Source of the DNA: Clostridium thailandense
Lineage (GTDB): Bacteria > Bacillota > Clostridia > Clostridiales > Clostridiaceae
Assembly: GCF_019207025.1 (NCBI RefSeq)
Contig: NZ_JAEEGC010000098.1
Span: 1-64,000, forward strand
DNA length: 64,000 nt
Direction of reading: 5' to 3'
Shown: positions 52,670 through 61,237 of the stretch, one piece after another
Numbering within the stretch: position 1 is the stretch's first letter
How the letters are laid out: the number at the start of each line of letters is the position of its first letter
The notes under the pieces: generated by a model
Seen by the model: the letters and a program-made list of their open reading frames with translations, nothing else
Told to the model about the DNA's origin: nothing
The model's database searches: none
Position numbers and translations under genes: made by a program

Positions 52670-53506
52670 TCATTTGATTTCCAAATCTTTGGTAACTTTT
52701 AATAAAATATCAGATAATGATTTAAGTTCCTGTATAGAAGCGCTTAATTGTTCGGAAGCAGCAGCTTGCGATTGGGTACTTGAGGAATTTTGATCTATCA
52801 TATTCATTATAAGATTTATAGATTCCTGCATGGATTTAAGTCCGTGCTCTACTTGATTTACAGCATTTTTGCTGTTTATAGCAAGCTTTCGTATTTCTCC
52901 TGCTACAACTTGGAATCCTTTGCCTTCTTGGCCAGCTCTTGCGGCCTCTATTGCAGCATTAAGTCCTAAAAGGTTAGTCTGATTTGCTATATTTCTTATA
53001 AGATCTGCAATTTTAGAAGTTTCATCTACATTTTTTCTTGCTACTTGAGCAGAAGATACTATATCTTCTTGTGAAGTAGCAATATTTTGTGCATTTGTAG
53101 TCATATCAGTAATTCCAATTGTCATATTTTCAATATAAGCAGATAGACTTTCGACCACATTATTTAGCTGTTCGAACATCCTTATTTTAGTCTCTAAACT
53201 CCAACCTACTCCTACCGCTCCCACAATTTGGCTGTTATCACCAAATAAAGGTACTGTAATAGCTTTAAATGGAACCCCTAATAACTCTTTTGGAACAATA
53301 ACTCTTTGAGTTTTTCTTGTTTTAATAGCTTCATATAAACCATCGCCAGGATGCAAAGCTAATCCTTCATGTCCGGCATTAACTGTTTTTCCAGGCTTAT
53401 AATATATTATTTTGTCTAAATTAGATATAACTAGCATTACATCTTCATCCTGAAATATCTCCTCAAAAATTGAGGAGATATTTAACATAGAATCTAGCAT
53501 ATTCAA
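52670..53506 (-). CDS. Soluble chemoreceptor with Cache/PAS-like sensor
   Basis: A 278-residue protein without membrane segments. Residues 1-115 look like a small alpha/beta sensor ([20 protein letters not shown], then [25 protein letters not shown]), as in cytoplasmic Cache- or CdaR-like sensors. The rest is a short signalling domain with [27 protein letters not shown]. The probable start is a TTG at 53506, 8 bases after AGGGGG; an ATG two codons later lies too far from that site. The ligand is unknown. Confidence 0.85.
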   Translation of the reverse strand: MNMLDSMLNISSIFEEIFQDEDVMLVISNLDKIIYYKPGKTVNAGHEGLALHPGDGLYEAIKTRKTQRVIVPKELLGVPFKAITVPLFGDNSQIVGAVGVGWSLETKIRMFEQLNNVVESLSAYIENMTIGITDMTTNAQNIATSQEDIVSSAQVARKNVDETSKIADLIRNIANQTNLLGLNAAIEAARAGQEGKGFQVVAGEIRKLAINSKNAVNQVEHGLKSMQESINLIMNMIDQNSSSTQSQAAASEQLSASIQELKSLSDILLKVTKDLEIK

Positions 53507-53730
53507 ATCTTTATCCCCCTTTAATTATTTGTTTAATAGCATTTAATATATGAGTATATTATAGCAAAATTTGTTATATTTTAAAAGTTTATATTTTAAA
53601 ATATAAACTTTCCTTTAGTGAAATTAGTTAATAGAATAAAATTTAGTAGTTGTTGATGAAATAGTTACAAATAGAAAGATTATAGTCAAAAAATGAAAAA
53701 ATTATCTTAAGATACCTTAAAGTCATTTTA

Positions 53731-53779
53731 TTGACAGTTTAGGATTACAATTGTATACTTGAAAGTGTTAACAAATGTA
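53731..53779 (+). promoter_or_regulatory. Promoter with two BlaI-type operators
   Basis: TTGACA (53731) and TATACT (53754) are 17 bases apart. TACAATTGTA (53746-53755) overlaps the -10 and AACAAATGTA (53770-53779) follows 24 bases later; both fit the BlaI/MecI core TACA-N2-TGTA. The outer bases extend the symmetry (GGATTACA and TGTAATCC). Repression by the BlaI-like product of the next gene is very likely. Confidence 0.82.
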
Positions 53780-53798
53780 ATCCAAAGGAGGTAATTTC

Positions 53799-54170
53799 AT
53801 GAAAAAGGGCCCTAAAATATCAGAAGCAGAATGGGAAATTATGAAGGTGGTGTGGTCGAAAAAAATGTGTACTTCAAGCCAAATAATTGAAGTCATTGAG
53901 AATAACACAGAGTGGAAGCCTAAAACAGTAAAGACTTTAATTAGTAGATTAGTTGGAAAGAATGTACTTGGTTATAAGGAAGAAGGAAGAAAATACATCT
54001 ATTATCCATTAATGGAAGAAAGTGAATGTATAAAAGATGCAAATCAATCTTTTTTAAGTCGGGTATATGATGGGGCAATAAAGAAAATGCTTGTAAGTTT
54101 TATAAAAGAAAGTAATTTGTCAAAGGATGATATTGAAGAATTAAAACGCATTCTAGATGAGAGGAAGTAG
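53799..54170 (+). CDS. BlaI/MecI-family repressor
   Basis: A 123-residue winged-helix repressor with the family pattern ISEAEWEIMKVVW near the N-terminus, EWKPKTVKTLISRLVGKNVLGYKEEGRKYIYYPL in the wing, and a C-terminal dimerisation helix. Repressors of this family are cleaved when the partner membrane protease is activated. It precedes the M56 protease gene by 5 bases and has paired operators in its own promoter. Confidence 0.94.
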   Translation: MKKGPKISEAEWEIMKVVWSKKMCTSSQIIEVIENNTEWKPKTVKTLISRLVGKNVLGYKEEGRKYIYYPLMEESECIKDANQSFLSRVYDGAIKKMLVSFIKESNLSKDDIEELKRILDERK

Positions 54171-54175
54171 AATGG

Positions 54176-56068
54176 ATGTTAAGGTTGTTTTTCTATAACT
54201 ATATTCTGTTTAATTGGATAGTTCAATTGTCAGTTGCTGCAAGTATATTGGTGGTTTTAATTATTATTATTCGAAATTTGCATAGAAACATATTTGGAGC
54301 AAAATTTCAATATATAATTTGGTTTGTTGTGGTATTGCGTTTAATAGTACCACAGCTTCCAACAAGCTCAATTAGTATATTTAACTATATACCAAAAGTA
54401 AATCAAATGCCTCCAATAATAGTTGCGAACAAAAATATTCAAAATACAAGAATTATAAGTACTGGGGCGAGAGTTAACTCTGCGTATGGTGTATATGATG
54501 ACAAAGATACCTTTAGAGGCGCTGGTTTAACAAGTTTCAGTTATATAGCTAAAACTACACCTTTAGATCAAAGTATAAATTTTATTTTTTCTCTTATATG
54601 GATAATTGGAGTACTGGGAATAAGTATATATAAAATGTCAATCTATATACATTTTCACAATAAAATTAAAAAGGGTTACTATATGTGTGACGGCGAAATA
54701 AGCAATGTACTAGAAAATTGCAAAAATAAAATGAATATTACTGGAAATATTAAGTTGGTTCAAACAGAAAGAGTTATAAGCCCCTCACTTATAGGATTTA
54801 TACGACCTATAATACTTCTTCCTAAAAATATTGAGGAAATAGTACCAATTGACAAGCTCAACTATATATTTATTCATGAATTAGCCCATTTAAAAAGAGG
54901 CGATGTAGTCACTAATTGGATTATACTTATATTACGTACTTTACATTGGTTTAATCCAACTATTCAATATGGTCTTGTCAAAATGTGTGAGGATATGGAA
55001 ATATCTTGTGATTCTCTTGCATTGTCATATATAAATGACGACGAGACAAAAGCATACGGTCTAACAATTCTCACTCTTGCCGAAAAGCTCTCAACTCATA
55101 CTAGACTTCCTGGAATGGCATCATTGGTCAGCAACAAATCTAAAATGAAAAGGAGAATTATTATGATAAAGTTGTTTAATAAAAAATCTTATAAGCTTTC
55201 TGCAATGGCAATGGCTACAATACTGGTATTAGGATGTTCTGTACTAACAGATGCAAAAGCTTCATCAATAAAAAAGCAAATAGCATCTAAGATTTCCATG
55301 CATCAAGATAAAATAGATTATCCTTTTGTAAATGATGATCAGATAATTGGAAGATGGCAAAGTGTGGACTTTGTCAATGAAATTAATGATTTTAAAGTTG
55401 ATTCTAAAAGCTTCAAGGGAAATTTATATGTTAGAGAGTTAAATGTTTTGCAGGATGGAAAAGTATCTAAAACTGCATTTACATGGACCAAAGGTCTTTT
55501 TTTAAATGAAAGCGATAAAACTGCCAGCAAATACGTAATCAAAGAAATAGAAGGTTCGACCTATATGTTTTTTGAATGGAAAAGTGGAGATTATACACTG
55601 TGGGGAAGAAAACCAAGTTATTATGTAATGAAAAAAATAAGTTCAACACCGTCACTTACGATTAATATGTTAGGTAAAGAGGTTGGAAATACAAGAATTG
55701 ATAAAGTTGATTATTCATTTATAGATGATTCACAAGTAATTGGGAAATGGAAAAGCGTTGATTTTGTGAAAAATGCTAACGACTTTAGACCTGGGATTCA
55801 ATCATGGCAGACAGATCTATTTGTAGACAACTTAAATTTCTCTAAAGGTGGAAATGTAAGCTTATGTGTTGCTAAGGATGGAGAAACTTATAATGTAAAT
55901 CTAACATGGACAAAGGATCTTGTTATTGATAAAAATAATAAGACTGCTAGTAAATATATAATTAAAGAAATAAATGGGTCAACTTATATGTTCTATGAAT
56001 GGAAGAGTGGAGATTATACAGAAGCAGGAATGCAACCTTGGTACTATGTACTAGAAAAGACAGACTAA
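54176..56068 (+). CDS. M56 (BlaR1-like) membrane metalloprotease with a novel tandem sensor
   Basis: Residues 1-340 are a BlaR1-type M56 protease: membrane segments near 10-35, 42-60, 135-155 and 345-365, and the zinc motif HELAH (H234-H238) with FIHELAHLKRGD. The penicillin-binding domain of BlaR1 is absent. The extracellular part has two copies of a module of about 120 residues (about 381-500 and 512-630), each starting D-Y-x-F-x-(N/D)-D and GxWxSVDFV, and ending FxEWKSGDYT with a Tyr-rich tail. It would cleave the BlaI partner when this domain binds a ligand. The repeat may sense an envelope signal unrelated to beta-lactams. Confidence 0.88.
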   Translation: MLRLFFYNYILFNWIVQLSVAASILVVLIIIIRNLHRNIFGAKFQYIIWFVVVLRLIVPQLPTSSISIFNYIPKVNQMPPIIVANKNIQNTRIISTGARVNSAYGVYDDKDTFRGAGLTSFSYIAKTTPLDQSINFIFSLIWIIGVLGISIYKMSIYIHFHNKIKKGYYMCDGEISNVLENCKNKMNITGNIKLVQTERVISPSLIGFIRPIILLPKNIEEIVPIDKLNYIFIHELAHLKRGDVVTNWIILILRTLHWFNPTIQYGLVKMCEDMEISCDSLALSYINDDETKAYGLTILTLAEKLSTHTRLPGMASLVSNKSKMKRRIIMIKLFNKKSYKLSAMAMATILVLGCSVLTDAKASSIKKQIASKISMHQDKIDYPFVNDDQIIGRWQSVDFVNEINDFKVDSKSFKGNLYVRELNVLQDGKVSKTAFTWTKGLFLNESDKTASKYVIKEIEGSTYMFFEWKSGDYTLWGRKPSYYVMKKISSTPSLTINMLGKEVGNTRIDKVDYSFIDDSQVIGKWKSVDFVKNANDFRPGIQSWQTDLFVDNLNFSKGGNVSLCVAKDGETYNVNLTWTKDLVIDKNNKTASKYIIKEINGSTYMFYEWKSGDYTEAGMQPWYYVLEKTD

Positions 56069-56082
56069 CAACTTAAGAATGG

Positions 56083-56270
56083 GGCTGTTGTACCGCATAT
56101 AGATAACCACGGCCGAAAGTTGATTTATGCTCCGGGAGATGTTTCCAAGCTTCAGCGCGATAAAAACTTTTTGTCAATCTAAAGCTCAACATTAAATTAT
56201 AATCTGAAAGTAATAGCTTTTTAGGAAAATGACCTATTATGAATGTATAGGTTTTCAATAAGCGAATATG
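56083..56270. repeat. Truncated copy B of the second MITE-like family
   Basis: GGCTGTTG, TATAGATAACCACGGCCGA and TTATGCTCCGGGA match the right end of the element at 51066 when complemented. The opposite end is not found before the next promoter, so this is a partial or strongly diverged copy. It makes up part of the 455-base gap 56069-56523. Confidence 0.6.
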
Positions 56271-56339
56271 ATTTGTAGCTCTAATCTATTGATATTACTT
56301 ATGTGTAATAAATAGGAAAAAAACTAGTTTTTAAATAAA

Positions 56340-56428
56340 TTTGTTCAAATGAACAAAAAAAGTATGAAAAAATAAATCAAATGACTAATGTATATTTATT
56401 TGAACTAGTTTACAATATTATTTATAAA
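56340..56428 (+). promoter_or_regulatory. Promoter and palindromic operator of lrgAB
   Basis: TTGAAC (56400) and TATAAA (56423) are 17 bases apart. Upstream, TTTGTTCA-AA-TGAACAAA (56340-56357) has perfect 8-base arms, in a position suited to an activator. A leader of about 90 bases follows. Confidence 0.5.
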
Positions 56429-56523
56429 CTAAATCCACTGAAAGTAAACAAATGTTAGTTTTAAAGCATTTTTAGATGAAAATGCTTTTGTTGTTATCCG
56501 AAGTTTAGAAAGGAGTATTAGTT

Positions 56524-56865
56524 ATGAAAGTAATAAGAGAATTATCAGTAGTTTTTATATTTTGTTTCTTAGGTGAGATGATTAAAAATATTTTAGGCTT
56601 AACTATACCTGGAAATGTAATTGGTATGATATTGCTATTAATTTCTCTATGTCTAGGAATTGTTAAGGTTGAATTTATAGAAGATATAAGTAAATTTCTT
56701 TTAGATCATTTATCATTTTTCTTTGTTCCAGCAGGTGTTGGACTTGTTACAAGTATAGGAATTGTAAAAAACTGCTGGCAGTATATAGTTATTACAATAG
56801 TGTTATCGACAATTGTTGTTATGGCCGTTACAAGTATGACAGTTCAGTTATTTAAGAGGAGTTGA
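56524..56865 (+). CDS. lrgA: CidA/LrgA-family membrane protein
   Basis: The 113 residues have four membrane segments and the LrgA signature FCFLGEMIKNILGLTIPGNVIGMILLLISL (about 16-45), then FFFVPAGVGLV. Holin-like CidA/LrgA proteins act with LrgB in cell-death control or in pyruvate and other organic-acid uptake. It overlaps or adjoins lrgB. Ribosome site AAAGGAG. Confidence 0.92.
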   Translation: MKVIRELSVVFIFCFLGEMIKNILGLTIPGNVIGMILLLISLCLGIVKVEFIEDISKFLLDHLSFFFVPAGVGLVTSIGIVKNCWQYIVITIVLSTIVVMAVTSMTVQLFKRS

Positions 56866-56870
56866 ATAAA

Positions 56871-57572
56871 ATGAAAGAATTAGTGTCTACATCATTATTT
56901 GCTATAATGATTTCTTTGGTATCTTTTGAAATAGGATGTATTGTTAATAAAAAGACTAAACTAGCTATTTTAAATCCGCTTTTGATAAGTATAGCATTGG
57001 TAATAATGCTTATGAAGTGCCTTAACGTAAGCGTAGAAGATTATAATAAGGGAGGTCAGTTTATCTCTTTATTGTTATCTCCAGCGACTGTAGTGTTAGC
57101 AGTACCACTCTATAAAAAAATAAAGCTTTTGAAGGAATATGCGTTACCTATATTTACAGGTATATCTTTAGGTTCTTTAGGTGGAATTATAACGATTATA
57201 ACTTTATGCCATTTATTCGGGATATCAAAGTCTATAGATCTTTCAATAATACCTAAATCAATAACTACTCCTATAGGAATTGAAGTTTCAAAGCAACTTG
57301 GAGGAATTCCTTCGATAACAGTAGCAGCAATTATAGCAACTGGGATAATTGGAGCTATAATTGGACCAGTAGTTTTTAAAATTCTTAATATTAAAGATGA
57401 GGTAGCGATAGGAGTTGCGCTTGGTACCGCTTCACACGCAGTGGGTACGTCAAAGGCTATTGAACTTGGAGAGATTGAAGGAGCTATGAGCAGCCTTTCT
57501 ATAGGGATAGCAGGACTTATAACAGTATTGATTGCACCAATAGTTACAAGAATATTTAATAGTTTAATATAG
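56871..57572 (+). CDS. lrgB: LrgB-family membrane protein
   Basis: About 233 residues with seven or so membrane segments and the LrgB pattern NPLLISIALVIM, PATVVLAVPLYKKI, PKSITTPIGIEVSKQLGGIPSITVA and GTASHAVGTSKAIELGEIEGAMSSLS. It is the partner of LrgA. The ATG at 56871 is 9 bases after AGAGGAG. A regulator of the CdaR type follows after a repeat element; it may sense the transported acid. Confidence 0.93.
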   Translation: MKELVSTSLFAIMISLVSFEIGCIVNKKTKLAILNPLLISIALVIMLMKCLNVSVEDYNKGGQFISLLLSPATVVLAVPLYKKIKLLKEYALPIFTGISLGSLGGIITIITLCHLFGISKSIDLSIIPKSITTPIGIEVSKQLGGIPSITVAAIIATGIIGAIIGPVVFKILNIKDEVAIGVALGTASHAVGTSKAIELGEIEGAMSSLSIGIAGLITVLIAPIVTRIFNSLI

Positions 57573-57610
57573 GGTTGCACGGCTGAAAATTAACTTATAC
57601 TATGAGAATT

Positions 57611-57913
57611 ATTGGTAATACTTAGAAAATATGAACATATTTCTAGAGGACAATTGACAAAGGACAGAGGACAGTGAAGGTGAGTTTTCTTCCTTACGTC
57701 AGAAAACTAATTTATTTTTAGGCTTGTGTTTTGCTAATGCAAAACATCGCTTATTCAAATACTCAGAAAGTAGCTCTGCTAAAAAAGAAAGTAGGAGTTT
57801 TTTAAAATTAAAGATTTTTCGTAGTGCAGCGGAGAAAAATTCTCCTTCACTGTCCTATGTAAATTGTCCTCTGTCCTCTAAAAAATAGTTAATTTATGTT
57901 AACTGTTACCAAT
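57611..57913. repeat. Palindromic MITE-like element, copy 2
   Basis: The inner part (57644-57885) is homologous to copy 1 at 43523, with the same AGAGGACA/AATTGACA ends, the TTTTGC hairpin and GTAGTGCAGCGGAGAAAAA, plus an extra 50 bases or so in the centre. The outer ends ATTGGTAA (57611) and TTACCAAT (57906) are inverted and complete. No coding frame is present. It occupies most of the 465-base gap between lrgB and the CdaR gene. Confidence 0.85.
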
Positions 57914-58037
57914 AAATATTTTTTATAAGTTAACTTTCTGGTTGGATATCTATAAAACTAGATATAAACTTGAGATCTAGTATGACGTTAATTATTTGTG
58001 TAAAGTAATATTTAACTAGAGTAAAAAGGAGTATATG

Positions 58038-59105
58038 ATGATTAAGTTATCTGAACAGCTGGCTCAGAGAATTGTAGATCAAATGATAAAAGTTATACCT
58101 TATGAAGTAATAATTACTAATGATCAAGCTATAATTATAGGAAGTAGTTATAAGGAAAGAATTGGTAAATTTCACTCCGTATCTAAAAGTGTACTTGAAG
58201 CTAAGGAACCTGTGGAAATTTATGACGATTCTCTTTTAGGAGTAAAGAAAGGAGTGAGTTCGCCTATTTTCTTTAGTGGAAGATTAGTAGGAGTTATTGG
58301 AGTAGCAGGAAATCCAAATGTTGTAAAACCTTTCAGCGAACTAGTGAGAGTTACTGCTGAACTTTTGATTAATCAAGAATATGTTCTGACTGAGCGGAAA
58401 ATAAAAGAGCAAGAAATAGAAAAATTTCTTTATGAATTGGCTTATGCAAATGAAGAATATTCTCAATCTTTTATTGAACGGGGACTTTCCTTGGGAATAG
58501 ATTTAACAATTTCATATACAGCATTAGTTATAAATTTTGAAGAAGAAAGTCTAGGAGAAATAAGATATTATTTAAATTGTTTTCTACAAAATAATGAATA
58601 TTATTTATTGCTAAATCCTAATAGTATAGTAGTTTTTATGTGTAGTGATAAACCTATTGTTAAGACATTAGAAAAATTCCTTACGACTAGATTTATATGT
58701 AATATGAAGATAGGAATAGGACTTAATGAATCTATTGTTGCTAACTCAGTAAAACAGGCTTTTACAGCGTTAAATATTGGAATGAAATTGGAAAGTGAAA
58801 AAAATATTTATTTATATGAAGATTTGCGTTTCGTTTCTATGCTTGCTAATTTTAAGCGAGATTTCAAATTAGATGACATAATTAAAAAGTTGAAGAGTGA
58901 AGGAAAGCAGTCAGAGCTTTTAGATACCCTAGCGGCTTATGTTTATAACAATGGAGAAGCAAATAAAACTTCTGAAGTGCTTCATATACATAGAAATACG
59001 TTGAATTATAGATTGGAAAAGATTCAAGAGATTTCAGGCAAAAATCCAAAAAACTTAATTGAACTTTTTGAACTTTTTACAGCTTATGTAATTTCAATGT
59101 TATAG
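58038..59105 (+). CDS. CdaR-type (sugar diacid/PucR) transcriptional regulator
   Basis: The N-terminal 130 residues fit the diacid-recognition domain (LAQRIVDQMIKVIPYEVIITNDQAIIIGSS, then GVIGVAGNP). A GGDEF-like central region follows, and the last 70 residues are the PucR C-terminal helix-turn-helix (LLDTLAAYVYNNGEANKTSEVLHIHRNTLNYRLEKI). The family regulates sugar-diacid, glycerate or similar pathways. No catabolic gene is near; lrgAB upstream is the natural target. ATG at 58035 or 58038 are both possible; the second is better spaced from AAAGGAG. Confidence 0.88.
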   Translation: MIKLSEQLAQRIVDQMIKVIPYEVIITNDQAIIIGSSYKERIGKFHSVSKSVLEAKEPVEIYDDSLLGVKKGVSSPIFFSGRLVGVIGVAGNPNVVKPFSELVRVTAELLINQEYVLTERKIKEQEIEKFLYELAYANEEYSQSFIERGLSLGIDLTISYTALVINFEEESLGEIRYYLNCFLQNNEYYLLLNPNSIVVFMCSDKPIVKTLEKFLTTRFICNMKIGIGLNESIVANSVKQAFTALNIGMKLESEKNIYLYEDLRFVSMLANFKRDFKLDDIIKKLKSEGKQSELLDTLAAYVYNNGEANKTSEVLHIHRNTLNYRLEKIQEISGKNPKNLIELFELFTAYVISML

Positions 59106-59258
59106 TGAAAAATATAAAAAATGACAAATTTAAATGTTTCCTATTTTATTAAAAATTATCTATGTATTCCTTTATTTATTATGTTTATACTTATTAGGAT
59201 AAGAACAGAAAGCTAGTTCCATTTGAAGAATGTAATTCTGAATTTAAAGAATAAAAAA

Positions 59259-59401
59259 TATAGGTAAACACGGTCGATATTTAATTTACCCTCCAGGATA
59301 TGTTATCAAACTTCAACACTATAAAAATTTTTATATGTGTCTTCAGTTTTGACAACATATTCCTGAATATAAGTTTTAAGTGTCGGCTGCGTTTATCTAT
59401 A
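59259..59401. repeat. Short palindromic element C of the second family
   Basis: A 143-base palindrome. The left end TATAGGTAAACACGGTCGA and the complement of the right end TCGGCTGCGTTTATCTATA match, as do the inner blocks around CAGGATATGTT and AACATATTCCTG. It forms the greater part of the 306-base gap between the convergent CdaR and EAL genes and may also act as a terminator. No gene is seen. Confidence 0.72.
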
Positions 59402-59411
59402 TTTTTGTTTT

Positions 59412-60638
59412 CTATAGATTAATATAATTGGGATTTAAATCTATACATAGAATATAGTTTTTGTTATCGACTCCTTTAAATTTTTCTGAAATAGTTATGC
59501 ATAAATTTCCGCTGGCTAAAGAAATGTACGCATCAGTTACATATTTGTTTAGACCCATGTTGTCTAGAAAATAATAATATTTCTTTAGAGAATGATCAGT
59601 TCCTTTTTTTGCAGGCTTAAAAATAAAAGCTTTTTGAGAAAATATTGTTTTAAAACGAGTAATTGTATCGCTAACTTGCACACCACAGTTATCTAAAACA
59701 TATGCACATTCGAAAAAGTCGTACTTATTGATAAATTCAGTTAATTTATCATCGAATTCATTTTCTTTAGTTGTTGAAAGGCTAGTTATAATGTTATTTA
59801 AGCATTCATCATAGCGCTTATGATTTGATTTTTCGAATTCTATTTGTTCTGTTTTATGCTTTTTATACTGAGAAGCTATATAGTTAACTTTTTCTTTAAC
59901 AGAATTCAAAAAATTACCTTTAATATTTTTATATTCCCCAAAATAATCTCCTTGAAGCATTTCTGCGCCTAATTCTAATGAAGTTATTGCCTGCCCTTCT
60001 ACATTTATGCCATCAGCAACTACTAGTGCACTAATTTTTTTGGATAGGTTTACTAGTGATTTAAATACTTCCTGCTTATAAAAGTTCAATTCTATATCTT
60101 TTGTAATAGATTCGCTTATTTTAATAATATCTGGCTCTACTTGAGAAATCTTATCTAAATTTGCAAAACCTGATCCGATGGTTAGTGCAACAAGAAATCC
60201 CCTACTTCTATATGAATTGATAAATTGCTGCAATATGTCTACATCATCTATGTTGTTTTCAAATATCTCAAGAACTACGTTTTGTGGGTTGATATTAGAC
60301 TTGTTTATAAGGTCTAATATAATTCCGGAACCTACGAACTTTGAGATTACTGCCATATTTATGCTAATGAATAATAATTTTTCATCATCGGTACAAATAT
60401 TGTTGAATTTCTCGATAATATTCTTTCGAATTAACCTATCTAAATCTATTTCAGAATCATTTTTTTCAGCACAATCGAATAATTCATTTGCAGGAAAAAA
60501 ATGACCATATAAATCAGCCCCCATACTAGTTCCGGCTAATCCAATAACTGATTTTCTGATTACTGATACAATAGGTTGAAATTTAACATCGATAGTTGAG
60601 TTATCAAGTAAATTTTTTATATCTATTGCGTTGTTCAT
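59412..60638 (-). CDS. Degenerate EAL-domain protein with YkuI-like C-terminal sensor
   Basis: Starting from the ATG at 60638 behind GGAGGGG, the protein has 408 residues. Residues 15-245 have the EAL fold (FQPIVS at 20-25, ISINM at 91-95, LEIFEN at 123-128, ADGINVEGQ at 208-216, MLQGDYFG at 227-234). The signature EAL reads LAG (34-36), and DDFG reads TI at 153-154, so metal-binding residues are lost. Residues 270-408 form a Cache/PAS-like domain resembling the YkuI C-terminus. It probably does not hydrolyse c-di-GMP and may instead bind it as a sensor. No GGDEF domain is present. Confidence 0.85.
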   Translation of the reverse strand: MNNAIDIKNLLDNSTIDVKFQPIVSVIRKSVIGLAGTSMGADLYGHFFPANELFDCAEKNDSEIDLDRLIRKNIIEKFNNICTDDEKLLFISINMAVISKFVGSGIILDLINKSNINPQNVVLEIFENNIDDVDILQQFINSYRSRGFLVALTIGSGFANLDKISQVEPDIIKISESITKDIELNFYKQEVFKSLVNLSKKISALVVADGINVEGQAITSLELGAEMLQGDYFGEYKNIKGNFLNSVKEKVNYIASQYKKHKTEQIEFEKSNHKRYDECLNNIITSLSTTKENEFDDKLTEFINKYDFFECAYVLDNCGVQVSDTITRFKTIFSQKAFIFKPAKKGTDHSLKKYYYFLDNMGLNKYVTDAYISLASGNLCITISEKFKGVDNKNYILCIDLNPNYINL

Positions 60639-60954
60639 AATTAAATCCCCTCCGCTAAAGTATGAAATATTTAAATATAATAATACTATTTTATCAGTAA
60701 ATTGAAGGGGAGTAAACAATCAAATGAAATGAAAATTAATCAACAATTCACTTTACAACGATTACATAGTACTTTGTTAATAATATTGCGAATAAAATGA
60801 TATATTATTAAAAAATAATAAAAATATTTATTCGAAATCATATTATGCGAATGCGATTAAAAGTAATCTTTCGTATGGCGGAAAATTGAAAAATGTGTTT
60901 TGAAGTGCTTTTTATTGAGTGTATAAAAGGAACTAAGAAATAAAAAGTTCTTAT

Positions 60955-61018
60955 GTATGTCTTTAACTTTGAAAATATATTCCTGAGCATAAGTCAACTT
61001 TATGTTTGGTTATCTATA
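60955..61018. repeat. Truncated copy D of the second palindromic family
   Basis: The stretch ATATTCCTGAGCATAAGTC with GGTTATCTATA at its right end matches the right ends of copies A and C. No left partner is seen. It lies in the 599-base gap upstream of the liv genes, which otherwise holds ATATTGCGA at 60783 and the liv promoter. Confidence 0.55.
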
Positions 61019-61131
61019 AAATTTCTGATTTTGAAGCTTGATTTTAATGAAAATGAATAAAACATATAATAAAAATTCAAAATCAAACGATTACAGAATT
61101 AATTATTAAGTTACATCTACATAAATTAACG

Positions 61132-61197
61132 ATTTATCAAAAAAATACACATTTTTTTGATAAATTACTTGATTTAATGAAAGTTATATAATATAAT
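61132..61197 (+). promoter_or_regulatory. liv promoter with perfect inverted repeat
   Basis: TTGATT (61169) and TATAAT (61192) are 17 bases apart. ATTTATCAAAAAAAT (61132-61146) and its exact complement (61151-61165) flank a 4-base loop directly upstream of the -35. The site may be an operator, or a terminator for upstream transcription. A T-box leader is not visible. Confidence 0.65.
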
Positions 61198-61237
61198 CTT
61201 TCATATCATAGAAAATTAAATGAAGGGGGCAATTAAT

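Noticed and set aside
54176..56068. A beta-lactam resistance sensor
   Set aside because: Only the protease half resembles BlaR1. The sensor domain lacks penicillin-binding motifs and no beta-lactamase gene is present.
59412..60638. Active c-di-GMP phosphodiesterase
   Set aside because: The signature EAL and the aspartates of DDFG are replaced.
61019..61237. T-box or leucine riboswitch before livH
   Set aside because: I see neither a T-box sequence nor a specifier-type stem; the only structure is a simple inverted repeat upstream of the promoter.
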